Shown here: in pieces, positions 27,416 to 38,169 of the stretch | Layout: every line of letters begins with the position of its first letter | Numbering within the stretch: the stretch's first letter is position 1 | Notes under the pieces: generated by a model | Databases searched by the model: none | Told to the model about the DNA's origin: nothing | Seen by the model: the letters and a program-made list of their open reading frames with translations, nothing else | Position numbers and translations under genes: made by a program | From: Methanoculleus methanifontis | Lineage (GTDB): Archaea; Halobacteriota; Methanomicrobia; Methanomicrobiales; Methanoculleaceae | Direction of reading: 5' to 3' | DNA: 64,000 nt | Assembly: GCF_030464365.1 (NCBI RefSeq) | Contig: NZ_VCYI01000004.1 | Span: forward strand, 62,001-126,000

Positions 27416-27979
27416 ATGATTCTTGTCGACTGGCAGATAGAAGACCGCATCAGGCGCGGGCATATCAGGGTTGATCCCTTCGAACCCAGCCAGATCCAGC
27501 CCAACTCCCTGGATATAAGGCTCGGTTCGCACTTTGTCTGGTACGTTCCGGGGGAGACCGTGATCGACCCCTACGACAGCGAGACCGTCTGCAGAGAGAC
27601 CGAAGAGACGGTGGCCGACTCGATCGTCCTCGCACCGGGCCGGTTCCTCCTCGCCGAGACACTCGAGGCGATCGAACTCCCCGACGACGTCGTTGCGAGC
27701 ATCGAGGGGAAGAGCAGCATCGCGCGCCTCGGGGTCGAACTCCACCAGACGGGAGGCTGGATCGACGCGGGCTTTCGAGGGACGATCACGCTCGAGATGT
27801 GCAACGTGAACTCCCGGCCGGTCAAGGTCTACGCGGGGATGCCGATCGGGCAACTGGTCTTCTACAGAACAGATCGCGCCGCGCGCCCCTACAACATGAA
27901 GCAGGACGCGAAGTACATGGACCAGCGGCAGGCGACCCTCTCCCGCTACCACGAGAACGCGCGCCGCGCAGAGGAGTGA
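27416..27979 (+). CDS. dcd: dCTP deaminase (possibly bifunctional dCTP deaminase/dUTPase)
   Basis: Makes dUTP from dCTP for thymidylate synthesis. The chosen start [10 protein letters not shown] at 27416 gives 187 residues, close to archaeal Dcd; seven open codons lie upstream. Trimeric dUTPase-fold motifs are [10 protein letters not shown], the [10 protein letters not shown] motif, [17 protein letters not shown] and [10 protein letters not shown]. Archaeal homologues such as that of Methanocaldococcus also hydrolyse dUTP to dUMP; whether this one does cannot be read from sequence alone. Confidence 0.93.
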   Translation: MILVDWQIEDRIRRGHIRVDPFEPSQIQPNSLDIRLGSHFVWYVPGETVIDPYDSETVCRETEETVADSIVLAPGRFLLAETLEAIELPDDVVASIEGKSSIARLGVELHQTGGWIDAGFRGTITLEMCNVNSRPVKVYAGMPIGQLVFYRTDRAARPYNMKQDAKYMDQRQATLSRYHENARRAEE

Positions 27980-28043
27980 TGCCGGGAATCCGGCGAGAAC
28001 AGCGGCCCGGAACTCATGCTCCCCGGCCGCCGAGCGCCATGCA

Positions 28044-28050
28044 CTATATA
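28044..28050 (+). promoter_or_regulatory. TATA box for thrS
   Basis: CTATATA in GC-rich surroundings, about 44 nt before the thrS ATG, implies a leader of about 15-20 nt and independent transcription of thrS. Confidence 0.6.
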
Positions 28051-28090
28051 GCAGGAAAACAGATATTGAACGATTCAACTGGGGATACCA

Positions 28091-29926
28091 ATGCGACTTC
28101 TTCTGATCCACTCTGATCACATCGAATACGAGGCCCGGAAGAAGACGAAGGTCGCCGAAGAGGATGCCGTCCCAAAGGACGCACTCGATGAGGCGCTTGC
28201 CGTCTTCTGCGCGGTTGAGTCTGTCGACGAGGAGAACATCGAGGATGCCGTCAGGCAGGCGGCCGACGAGATCGTTGCCACCGCCCGGCAGCTCGGCACC
28301 ACCAATATCATGATCTACCCCTATGCCCACCTCTCCTCCAACCTTGCATCACCTGATGCAGCGGTGAACGTTCTTAAGGGCATTCAGGAAGCTCTCAGCG
28401 GTATGGACGGCTTCGTCGTGAAACGCGCGCCGTTCGGCTGGTACAAGGCGTTCTCGCTCTCCTGCAAGGGCCACCCGCTCTCCGAGCTCTCGCGGACGAT
28501 CGTCCCGGGCGAAGGGGCGCCCGCGCCCAAAAAGGAGATCGAACACGAATTCTTCGTCATCACCCCCGAAGGGGACCGCAAAGATGCGGTCGATTACGCG
28601 AAGGAGGAGACGCCGTTCGCCGCCCTGATCCGGAAGGAACTCGGGCACCCGGGGCCGGATGGGGGCGAGCCGGTGCACGTAGACCTGATGCGCGCGAAGG
28701 AACTCGTGGAGTACGAACCGCGCTCGGACGTCGGGCACCACCGCTGGATGCCCCGGGGCAAGCTGATCCGGGACCTTCTTTCCGATTACGTCCTTACACA
28801 GGTGCTCGACTACGGCGGGATGCCGGTCGAGACCCCGGTGATGTACGACCTCGGCGATAAGGCGATCGCAGAGCACGCCGCCAAGTTCGGGGAGCGCCAG
28901 TACCGGTTCAAGAGCGGCAACCGCGACATGATGCTCCGGTTCGCGGCGTGTTTCGGGATGTTCTCGATCATGCACGACATGCATATCTCCCCGAACACCC
29001 TCCCGATGAAGCTCTATGAACTCTCGACCTACTCGTTCCGCCACGAGCAGAAGGGCGAGGTGATCGGGCTGAAGCGTCTGCGCGCATTCACGATGCCCGA
29101 TATGCACACCCTCTGCCGGGACATGGACGGCGCGCTCACGGCGTTCGAGGAGCAACTCGCGATAGGCTGGAAGACCGGCGACGACCTCGAAACCCCGCTC
29201 GTCGGGATCTTCCGGTGCACCCGCGACTTTTTCGACCAGTACGAACTCTGGGTGAAGGGGATCGTCGCGAAGTCGGGCGTGCCGATGCTGATCGAGGTTC
29301 TCTCGGAGCGGACCCACTACTGGATAGCAAAGGTCGACCTCGCGGCGATCGACGCACAGGGAAGACCCATCGAGAACCCGACCGTCCAGATCGACGTCGA
29401 GAGCGCGGACCGGTTCGATATCAAGTACCGTGCCCCGGACGGGACGGAGATCCACCCCCCGATCCTCCACTGCTCGCCGACGGGCTCGATCGAGCGGGTG
29501 ATCTGCGCGATGCTCGAGGGCACCGCGGCACAGGAGGTTCCCTCGTTCCCGACCTGGCTCGCCCCGACCCAGGTCAGGCTGGTGCCGGTGGCGGAGCGCC
29601 ACGTCTGTTTCGCGGAAGAGATCGGCACCCGGCTGAACGCGGCCGGCATCCGGGCGGACGTCGACGACCGGGACGAGAGCGTGAACAAGAAGGTCCGCGA
29701 GGCCGGGATGGACTGGGTGCCGTACGTCGCGGTGATCGGCGACCAGGAAGCCGAGACCGGCCGGCTCATGGTCACCATCCGGAAACTCTCGGAGAAGAAA
29801 AAGCCCTACAAGGAGATGATGACCGAGAGCGAGCTCGTCCAGGCGGTGAAGATAGAGACCGCCGGAAAGCCCTTCCGCCCGCCCTACACACCGAAGCTTC
29901 TGTCGAGGAAGCCCCGGTTTATTTAA
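28091..29926 (+). CDS. thrS: threonyl-tRNA synthetase, archaeal type
   Basis: Charges tRNA(Thr). The 611-residue protein starts [20 protein letters not shown], the archaeal D-aminoacyl-tRNA-deacylase-like editing domain (about residues 1-140), instead of the bacterial TGS/SAD domains. The class II catalytic core follows, with zinc-ligand cysteine in [10 protein letters not shown], histidines and motif 2 in [20 protein letters not shown], and motif 3 near [18 protein letters not shown]. The anticodon-binding domain ends the protein. A T9 run follows the stop. Confidence 0.96.
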   Translation: MRLLLIHSDHIEYEARKKTKVAEEDAVPKDALDEALAVFCAVESVDEENIEDAVRQAADEIVATARQLGTTNIMIYPYAHLSSNLASPDAAVNVLKGIQEALSGMDGFVVKRAPFGWYKAFSLSCKGHPLSELSRTIVPGEGAPAPKKEIEHEFFVITPEGDRKDAVDYAKEETPFAALIRKELGHPGPDGGEPVHVDLMRAKELVEYEPRSDVGHHRWMPRGKLIRDLLSDYVLTQVLDYGGMPVETPVMYDLGDKAIAEHAAKFGERQYRFKSGNRDMMLRFAACFGMFSIMHDMHISPNTLPMKLYELSTYSFRHEQKGEVIGLKRLRAFTMPDMHTLCRDMDGALTAFEEQLAIGWKTGDDLETPLVGIFRCTRDFFDQYELWVKGIVAKSGVPMLIEVLSERTHYWIAKVDLAAIDAQGRPIENPTVQIDVESADRFDIKYRAPDGTEIHPPILHCSPTGSIERVICAMLEGTAAQEVPSFPTWLAPTQVRLVPVAERHVCFAEEIGTRLNAAGIRADVDDRDESVNKKVREAGMDWVPYVAVIGDQEAETGRLMVTIRKLSEKKKPYKEMMTESELVQAVKIETAGKPFRPPYTPKLLSRKPRFI

Positions 29927-29932
29927 TCACTC

Positions 29933-29941
29933 TTTTTTTTT
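29933..29941 (+). terminator. oligo-T terminator after thrS
   Basis: Nine consecutive T residues begin 7 bases after the thrS stop, the usual archaeal intrinsic termination signal. Confidence 0.6.
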
Positions 29942-29949
29942 GCGAGAAA

Positions 29950-30690
29950 ATTTGAGGCGCGACGGCCCGAAGGGTGCGATGGTCCAAAGGACCGGAGCTT
30001 GAGAAAGCGCGAAGCGTTTTCGGGGTCGGAGCGCGAGCACCGCGGGTGACTTGCGACGGCTCATAAAAACAGGAGCGTGGTCACCGTCAGGTGTGGCTTG
30101 TAACGGTTCGTTAAAACCGGAGCTTAGTCACGTATGCCTTGCAACGGATGTGCCGTCCGTCGCGTCTTTCAGACTGTCACGCTCAGGAACGAAGTTTAAG
30201 CAGATGAAACGGATAGTAGCAGGCGAAGCGGTTGGGCGACACCTAGCACGGATCGCATGGGGGGTATCGCCCCTGGGGGTGGGGCTGACGGGGAGTGCGA
30301 CGGTTCATAGAACCGGAGCTCGACCACCGTCAGGTGGGAAGGGGGGAGCATCCCCCCTCCCCTGTCTCCACATACGAAGGAATTCCTATAACCCCACCCC
30401 ACCCAGCCTCCTCCTCCGCGCCTTCGGTGCTCAAACTCTTGCTGTTCCAGCAGTCGTTACCCGACCCAGGGGGCGGGGGCTATCGCCATTGGGGAGACAA
30501 CTGGCCGTAGGGCAGTTGCTTGAGAAGAACGAAGTTCTTCGAGTTTCTCAAGCTCGCTACGCTCGCACTCCGCACCCTTCGGGTGCTCGAGCTCCGGGCG
30601 TTCCGCCCATCGCACTCCCCGTCAGCCCCTCCCCGCGTGGCGATGTCCACTGGAAATCCTCGTACGGTTTGTGATGTTTCTGAAAACAGT
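29950..30690. repeat. repeat-rich gap: degenerate 45-bp double-hairpin units plus GC-rich module
   Basis: No gene is credible here. From 29955 to about 30210 lies a plus-oriented string of degenerate units with short hairpins (GGTCC AAA GGACC, CGC GAA GCG, CACC GTCA GGTG) joined by GGAGC...GAG linkers. At 30259-30370 is a GC-rich module shared with 56562-56628 but with one extra unit of about 45 bp (about 30295-30340). At 30417-30498 is a unit shared with 56331-56400. At 30515-30650 the pattern recurs in the opposite orientation (GCACCC TTC GGGTGC, GGGCG TTC CGCCC, CTCCCCGTCAGCCCC). The remaining stretch to the next gene (30690-30823) shows nothing I can name. Confidence 0.75.
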
Positions 30691-30823
30691 AAGGCGGGAA
30701 ACCAATGTTTGACATCGTCAGTTTGGCCACTCCATCTTCCCATCCCCAAACCAGCCCCATCCTGCCACACCGCAGACACCCACCGGCCGGTCCAACACCA
30801 CACCAAATCCGCCCCTGACAAGG

Positions 30824-30832
30824 TTTAAAAAC
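30824..30832 (+). promoter_or_regulatory. TATA box for the rubrerythrin-like gene
   Basis: TTTAAAAAC is centred about 27 nt before the ATG at 30855, pointing to a leaderless transcript. Confidence 0.6.
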
Positions 30833-30854
30833 CCCGGATGCTACTGTCCCACCG

Positions 30855-31322
30855 GTGCATGAAGTCATGGACACCGAAGAATACCGTTCTATCATATCGA
30901 ATGCCATCGACCGCGAGATCGAGGCATACACCTTCTACCGCACCGTCAGGGAGAAGGTCACGGATGAGAACCTGAAAAACCTCTTCAACGAGCTCGCCGG
31001 GGAGGAGAGCCAACATCGGAAGACCCTCGAAGCCCTTCTCACGAAGGAACCTGCGAAACTCGCGTTCAACACAAAGCGGGACTACAAGGTTGCCGATACC
31101 CTGGAGACGCCACCGCTCTCGGCCGACTTAAAGCCGCTCGACGGCCTCGTCATCGCAATCAGAAAAGAACTCGATGCGATGCAGATGTATACCCAGCTCG
31201 CGAGCCTGAGCGTGGACCCTGAGCAGATCGAGCTCTTCGAGAGCCTCGCCGCGATGGAGCGCGGCCACAAGGCGCGCCTCGAGGACATCTACACCAACAT
31301 GGCGTTCCCGGAAGCCTGGTGA
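30855..31322 (+). CDS. rubrerythrin-like ferritin-fold di-iron protein
   Basis: Probable peroxide-reducing or iron-handling four-helix protein. The 155 residues contain two helix pairs with the ligand pattern of rubrerythrins: EIEAYTFYRTV then GEESQH in the first half, and ELDAMQMYTQLA then AAMERGHKARLEDIY in the second. No C-terminal rubredoxin domain is present, so it would need an external electron donor. The TATA distance supports the start at 30855; the ATG at 30867 is the alternative. A T10 run follows. Confidence 0.85.
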   Translation: MHEVMDTEEYRSIISNAIDREIEAYTFYRTVREKVTDENLKNLFNELAGEESQHRKTLEALLTKEPAKLAFNTKRDYKVADTLETPPLSADLKPLDGLVIAIRKELDAMQMYTQLASLSVDPEQIELFESLAAMERGHKARLEDIYTNMAFPEAW

Positions 31323-31349
31323 ATGCGGGGCTTCGCGGCTCCGCTATTC

Positions 31350-31359
31350 TTTTTTTTTT
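31350..31359 (+). terminator. oligo-T terminator after the rubrerythrin-like gene
   Basis: Ten T residues begin 28 bases after the stop codon. Confidence 0.6.
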
Positions 31360-31404
31360 GCACGCGGAGGGAGAAAAAGAGAGGGGTGCAGGCTCTCCCC
31401 TGCA

Positions 31405-32256
31405 TCAGTCGACAGCGCAGTAGGCCCCCTTGAAGAACCAGTTCCGGTAGACGATCGGGGTGATGAGCGTGGTCAACAGACTCGTCAGAACGATCACCAC
31501 GAAGACGTTCTGGCCGATGAGTCCTGACTCGAGCCCGATCAGGGCAACGGTCATCGCCACCTCGCCCCGCGGCGCCACCCCGAACCTGACAATGAGGGAG
31601 TCCTCACGGCACATCCCCATCACCGGGGCGGGGAGACCGCACTCAATAACCTTGGTGGCGATGGCAACGAGGGTCAGGGCCACCAGGAAGAGAACCATGT
31701 CGGGGGTGAGCGCACGGATGTCCGCGAGGACCCCGGGGATACGAAGAAGATCGAGGCGAAGACGATCTGGAAGTACTCGGCACCCTCGTGGACGCCCTTA
31801 CTCTGTCGGAGTTTGACTCCGGCGAAGGCGATCCCGGCGAGGAATGCGCCGATGATGCCAGATAAGCATGCTGGTCGCTGTCAGCGCAGTACCGATGAAG
31901 ACCGCACTTGTAAAGTCGAACCCGAAGAGGACAGCGGTTGCGTAGCCACCTATCCAGGGTATGACCACGCCGAGGAGGCCTATAACACCGTAGCGTGGAT
32001 CGACGATGTCCTTGATATTGAACTCGAAACCGATGACGAAGAGGAGGAGGATGGCCCCGAGATGCGCCAGGGTCGCGACGAAGTCCGTGTAAGTGATCAG
32101 GCCGAGCACGCTCGGTCCGACCAAAACCCCCACAAGAATCGCCCCGATCGTCGCCGACTGGTTGATGCGGGATGCCACAAGGTAGCCGGCGAGCGCGAGG
32201 AAGAGAAGGAGGCTCATTTGAATCTCAATTGCTAGGGCAGCGCTTTCCATTGTCAC
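31405..32256 (-). pseudogene. broken Na+(K+)/H+ antiporter gene (CPA2/KefB family)
   Basis: The start at 32256 gives a normal N-terminus: helices in LLLFLALAGYLVASRI, the ILVGVLVGPSVLGL motif, ILLLFVIGFEFNIKDI and FIGTALTATSMLI. At about 31868 the frame jumps straight to IIGAFLAGIAFAGVKL, leaving out the central helices with the usual acidic transport motif, and needs a frame change. A second shift near 31738 is needed to join FASIFFVSPG to GVLADIRALTP and MVLFLVALTLVAIATKV. The tail to YRNWFFKGAYCAVD is intact. So there is an internal deletion of roughly 70 or more codons plus frameshifts, and no functional transporter is expected. Confidence 0.85.
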
Positions 32257-32383
32257 CCATGATCTGGGAGGGAGGCCTTGAGAAGTATGTGGAACACCGG
32301 AGAGTTGCAGCGCGATCCGGAACCGCCTCTCCGCTGCGCCGGAGATTCCACTGCCGATACGGGTCTAAGGCATCACCCCGCCA

Positions 32384-34301
<1,918 letters not shown>

Positions 34302-34422
34302 TCTCGTATGCTTGCCGTACGCCAAAAAATCTCTTCCGGTTTCGCCGCCGAACAGGATGAGGGTTCCGCGAAATACTCACACGGAAGCAAGATACGACAA
34401 TGTGAAGGCCGGGCGAATGTAG

Positions 34423-34495
34423 TACCCCCGGGCGGATTCGAACCGCCGTCGCCGGATCCAAAGTCCTGCATGATTGACCACTACACTACGGGGGT
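34423..34495 (-). tRNA. tRNA-Gln (anticodon TTG)
   Basis: On the minus strand the acceptor stem ACCCCCG pairs perfectly with CGGGGGT, followed by discriminator A and no encoded CCA. The D-arm GTGTAGTGGTCAATCAT is the usual Gln/Glu type. The anticodon loop is CTTTGGA (anticodon TTG) on the stem CAGGA/TCCGG, which has one A-G mismatch at the second pair. The T-arm GGCGG TTCGAAT CCGCC is perfect. Total 73 nt, no intron. Confidence 0.93.
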
Positions 34496-34609
34496 ACAAG
34501 AAACCTAAACCACCGATACCCGCGGCATCGGCTCCTATATTCTATGTAGCGCGGGATTATATCGGTTTGGTCACAGGCAGATCGGGGGGGAGGGGACCCA
34601 CCCGGACGC

Positions 34610-35959
34610 TCACGTCCGATCGAAGTCGTCCTCGAACCTGACGATGTCGTCCTCGCCGGTGTACTCCCCGATCTGGACCTCGATCAGTTCGAGCGGCAGG
34701 AGGCCGGGGTTCGCGAGCCGGTGGACCGTTCCCGCCGGGACGAAAGTGGACTCGCCGTTGCGCAGAAGAGAGGTCTCGTCCCCGATCGTTACCTCGGCGC
34801 ACCCGGTGACGACCACCCAGTGCTCGGAGCGGTGATGGTGCATCTGCAGCGATAGCCGCCGTTTCGGGGGGACGGTTACCCGCTTGATCTTATACGCCTG
34901 TCCCTCCTCGAGGTTCGTGTAGGAGCCCCAGGGCCGGTGAACCTGCGTGTGGAAGAGAGCACGCGAATCCCCCTTCTCACGGAGGGCCTTTGCGATCTCG
35001 CCCACCCGCTGGGCCTCGTCCCGGGCGGCGACCAGGATCGCATCCTTCGTCTCGACGATGGCAAGGTCGTGAACCCCGACGGTGGCGACCAGGCGGTCGG
35101 CGATGATCAGGTTTTCGGAGGAGTCGATCCCGATATGCTCGCCCCTGACCGCGTTCCCGCTCCCGTTCTTTTGGAGAGCGGCGTAAAGTGCGTCGAAGTT
35201 CCCCACGTCGCTCCAATCACATTCAAGCGGCACGACCGCCGCCTTCCGGGTCTTCTCCATGATCCCGTAATCGATGGAGAGAGCGGGAGTTGCGTTGTAC
35301 GCCTCCTCGAGGGGCTGCTCGAACGCCCGGGCCACCTCCGGTGCGCACGTCTCGCACTCGGAGAGGAAGAGACCCGCGTCGAAACAGAACATTCCGGAGT
35401 TCCAGAGGTAGCCGTCGGCGACATACCGGCCGGCGGTCTCGAGATCGGGCTTCTCGACGAAGGCGTCCACGAGTGAACCTTCCTCGAGAGGCTCGCCGGG
35501 CCGGATATAGCCGTATCCGGTGTGCGGCGATGTCGGCCGCACCCCGAAGGCCACCAGGCAGTCCTTGCTAAGCCGCTCCGCCCGGCGGAATGCATCCTGG
35601 AACGGACCGGCCGCGGTGATCAGGTGATCCGAGGGGAGAACCGCGACCGTGTCCGGCCCGTCCCGGGTGATCTCGCGGGCGCCGTAGTAGATCGCCGGCA
35701 GGGTGTTCTTGCCCACCGGCTCCACGAGGACACGGCAGTCGCACCCGATGGCGGCGAGCTGGTCTCTGACCAGGAACCGGTGATCGGTGTTCGTGACGAT
35801 GGCGATTTCCTGCGGCGAGGAGAAGAGGAGCGCCCTCTTCACGGTCTTCTGGAAGAGAGACTCGTCGTCGACGAGTGGGATGAACTGTTTCGGGTAGTGT
35901 TCCCTTGAGAGCGGGAAGAGACGGGTGCCGCTCCCGCCTGCAAGTATGAGCGTCTTCAT
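34610..35959 (-). CDS. manC: mannose-1-phosphate guanylyltransferase / mannose-6-phosphate isomerase (bifunctional type)
   Basis: Makes GDP-mannose for surface glycans. The 449-residue protein has the nucleotidyltransferase start LILAGGSGTRLFPLSREHYPK, the VLPSDHLI and GVRPTSPHTGYGYI motifs, FVEKPD and NSGMFCFDA. A C-terminal cupin domain has the type II phosphomannose-isomerase signature in RPWGSYTNLEEGQAYKIKR, then LSLQMHHHRSEHWVVVTG. Length is typical for type II ManC. A sugar epimerase (36.7 kb) and glmM (41.8 kb) nearby suggest a loose nucleotide-sugar region. Confidence 0.94.
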   Translation of the reverse strand: MKTLILAGGSGTRLFPLSREHYPKQFIPLVDDESLFQKTVKRALLFSSPQEIAIVTNTDHRFLVRDQLAAIGCDCRVLVEPVGKNTLPAIYYGAREITRDGPDTVAVLPSDHLITAAGPFQDAFRRAERLSKDCLVAFGVRPTSPHTGYGYIRPGEPLEEGSLVDAFVEKPDLETAGRYVADGYLWNSGMFCFDAGLFLSECETCAPEVARAFEQPLEEAYNATPALSIDYGIMEKTRKAAVVPLECDWSDVGNFDALYAALQKNGSGNAVRGEHIGIDSSENLIIADRLVATVGVHDLAIVETKDAILVAARDEAQRVGEIAKALREKGDSRALFHTQVHRPWGSYTNLEEGQAYKIKRVTVPPKRRLSLQMHHHRSEHWVVVTGCAEVTIGDETSLLRNGESTFVPAGTVHRLANPGLLPLELIEVQIGEYTGEDDIVRFEDDFDRT

Positions 35960-36171
35960 GGGATCGACTCCGTGCCGGAGGCACTCGATTGTACACTCTT
36001 TCGGCAGGAAGGATAAAAACGTAAGGTTCTCCGGGAGTTCTCGCGGTGCGGCGAGCCGAACCGGGGCACTCGTGCCACGAGTGCATGGCGGGGTACACTA
36101 TACAGCAACCCGTATCGCACCCAACAGTGTATCGGCCCCGACCCCCCGGAAAAATGAGTGAACCTGCCCGG

Positions 36172-36615
36172 TCAGGCCCGGGTCATCGTCGAGTTCCCCG
36201 GGTAGAGAGCCCGGGCCTGCGGGTCGAGGTCTTCGGCCATCGCAAGAACATGCTCGGCCTCATGGTAGTTCCCAAGCCTGCCGAGCACCATGCCGTACGT
36301 CACCAGAGCAAAGATGCACGACCGGTCGATCGCGAGTGCCTGCCTGCACGCAAGCGCCGCTTCCTGGGGCCGGTCGAGCCGGGTGAGGATCACCGCCCGG
36401 TTGTTCCAGGCGTAGACATCATCGTTTTCGCAGAGTATTGCTGCACTGAATGCAGCGAGCGCTTCCTCGTAGCGCCCCTGCCGTTCAAACGCCACCCCCC
36501 TGTTGTTCAGGGCAGCCGGATCATACAGACCCTCCGTGGCGACGTCGCTGTACGCCCGTGACGAATCTCTGTCATCACCCTTGCGGGGCATCTCCGGTGT
36601 AACCAATTGGGGCAT
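36172..36615 (-). CDS. tetratricopeptide-repeat protein
   Basis: A 147-residue protein with about three TPR units (for example LNNRGVAFERQGRYEEALAAF, then AWNNRAVILTRLDRPQEAALA and LVTYGMVLGRLGNYHEAEHVL) after a hydrophilic N-terminus. No signal peptide or membrane segment. TPR proteins scaffold partners; the partner is not evident. A good TATA box lies about 35-40 bases upstream, so it is a separate transcription unit between manC and the epimerase gene. Confidence 0.8.
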   Translation of the reverse strand: MPQLVTPEMPRKGDDRDSSRAYSDVATEGLYDPAALNNRGVAFERQGRYEEALAAFSAAILCENDDVYAWNNRAVILTRLDRPQEAALACRQALAIDRSCIFALVTYGMVLGRLGNYHEAEHVLAMAEDLDPQARALYPGNSTMTRA

Positions 36616-36647
36616 ACGTCTGCACCTCGCCCCCCTTTACTGTGGAG

Positions 36648-36660
36648 TAACGATATATAG
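36648..36660 (-). promoter_or_regulatory. TATA box for the TPR gene
   Basis: Read on the minus strand the site is ACCTATATATCG, 33-45 nt before the start at 36615. Confidence 0.55.
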
Positions 36661-36726
36661 GTTCCTGCACCTCCCGCGCCCGGGAGTGTGGCGAACCCGG
36701 ATCAGCAAATCAGGTCCCCCAGAAGG

Positions 36727-37662
36727 TTACCGGCCGCCGTCGCGGAACCACGCCACCGTTTCGCGGAGCCCCGCTTCAAGCGTGGAGTGGGGAGAGAACC
36801 CGAAGGCATCCTGAGCCCGGGTGATCTCAGCGAGGGAGTCGCGCACGTCCCCCGGCCGCGGCGGTTCGTATATCGGCTGGTGGTGTATGCTGGTGATCTC
36901 CGCGAGAATGGATGCAAGGTGATTCAAACTGATCCTGCTGCCCCCGGCTATGTTGAAGACGCCGGAAGCGCCGCCCTCCATTGACAGGATGTTCGCCCGA
37001 ACCACGTCGGTGACAAAGATGAAGTCCCGGGTCTGCTCTCCGTCGCCGTAGATGATCGGCGGCTTATCCTCAAGCAGGCGGGTGATGAACTTCGGGATCA
37101 CCGCCGCGTACTCGGAGTTCGGGTCCTGCCGGGGACCGAAGACGTTGAAGTAGCGCAGAAATACCGTCCGGATGCCGTAGAGGTCGGCGAACACCTTACC
37201 GTAGTACTCGCCCGCGAGTTTCGAGACCGCATAGGGGGAGAGCGGTCCCGCCGCCATCGTCTCGCGTTTGGGGAAGACCGGATCGTCGCCGTAGATCGCC
37301 GAGGTGGAAGCCGCAACAACCGTCGGGACGTTGCACTCCTTTGCGGCCCAGAGAACGTTCAGGGTTCCAGTCACGTTCACCGCGTTCGTCTCCAGCGGGT
37401 TTGCCACGGATCGGGGAACCGAAGCGACGGCCGCCTGGTGGAAGATACCATCCGCCCCGGCGCAGGCGTCGATGAGCAGGTCGAGATCGGTGACGCTCCC
37501 CTCGATGAATATCACCCGGGGGTGAACCAGGAGATGATCGATGTTCTCTCGCCGTCCGGCGGAGAGGTCGTCGACTATTACGACTTCGTGACCGTTGCGT
37601 GCCAGCCGCTCTGCGAGGTTGGATCCGATGAACCCCGCCCCGCCCGTGACGATGTAACGCAT
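36727..37662 (-). CDS. galE: NAD-dependent sugar epimerase (UDP-glucose 4-epimerase type)
   Basis: Extended short-chain dehydrogenase acting on a nucleotide sugar. From MRYIVTGGAGFIGSNLAERL at 37662 the protein is 311 residues. It has the NAD glycine motif, DDLSAGRRENI, HQAAVASVPRSV, the catalytic serine region ASTSAIYGD, catalytic YAVSKLAGE (YxxxK), and RYFNVFGPRQDP. This is the archaeal UDP-glucose/GlcNAc 4-epimerase subgroup. The 41-codon open stretch upstream is not family-like. Substrate identity is inferred. Confidence 0.92.
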   Translation of the reverse strand: MRYIVTGGAGFIGSNLAERLARNGHEVVIVDDLSAGRRENIDHLLVHPRVIFIEGSVTDLDLLIDACAGADGIFHQAAVASVPRSVANPLETNAVNVTGTLNVLWAAKECNVPTVVAASTSAIYGDDPVFPKRETMAAGPLSPYAVSKLAGEYYGKVFADLYGIRTVFLRYFNVFGPRQDPNSEYAAVIPKFITRLLEDKPPIIYGDGEQTRDFIFVTDVVRANILSMEGGASGVFNIAGGSRISLNHLASILAEITSIHHQPIYEPPRPGDVRDSLAEITRAQDAFGFSPHSTLEAGLRETVAWFRDGGR

Positions 37663-37830
37663 ATGGATTGGTAGGCGTTCCAGTGATTTGAGCGTTGCCG
37701 GAGGGGAAGATCGGTTGGGAGAAAGATGCGCCTGCACAGGACAAGCAGTCAGCGCCTTGCAAGTGGGTTCAGATACTGCCCCCAACCCCCCGCCGCCACC
37801 GCTCTGATGCGGGAGGATTCAGATTTCTGT

Positions 37831-38056
37831 CGAATCACGCGAAGCCGCGAAGAACGCGAAGGGAAGTCGTCAATACCCCCGGCGAATCACCAGTCTATGG
37901 CAGATCTCGGTCGGCGGGCCGGGAGTCTTCCATGCTCCGGCCCGTGGAGGATGCCAAACCCACACAGGTGCTCTATGCTGAGGGTGAAAGGGATGCTGAT
38001 TCCATGGGAGTCACAAAATCCAACTTCGCGCCTTCCGCCTTCGCGTGAGATCTTGT
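37831..38056. repeat. two facing copies of a dispersed CGCGAAG-type repeat
   Basis: TCACGCGAAGCCGCGAAG followed by AACGCGAAGG occurs near 37835-37861 on the plus strand. Its counterpart, read in reverse (CGCCTTCCGCCTTCGCGTGA), is near 38031-38050. Further copies are near 39887-39915 (reverse) and 43474-43510 (forward). The rest of the gap 37663-38169 shows only a cluster of TATAG boxes (38128-38155) just past the recombinase stop and no gene. Confidence 0.65.
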
Positions 38057-38169
38057 CACCATCCATTCCTGACGTCGGAGCATGAACCCGCTAGCCACTC
38101 TAAGACTCCCATGCCGGACCACACCCATATAGCACCATATAGTTTATTTGTATAGCCCGAGCGGCCCGA

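Noticed and set aside
38128-38155. dif-like recombination site next to the Xer gene
   Set aside because: The stretch has repeated TATAG boxes, but I could not find two inverted 11-bp arms around a 6-bp centre.
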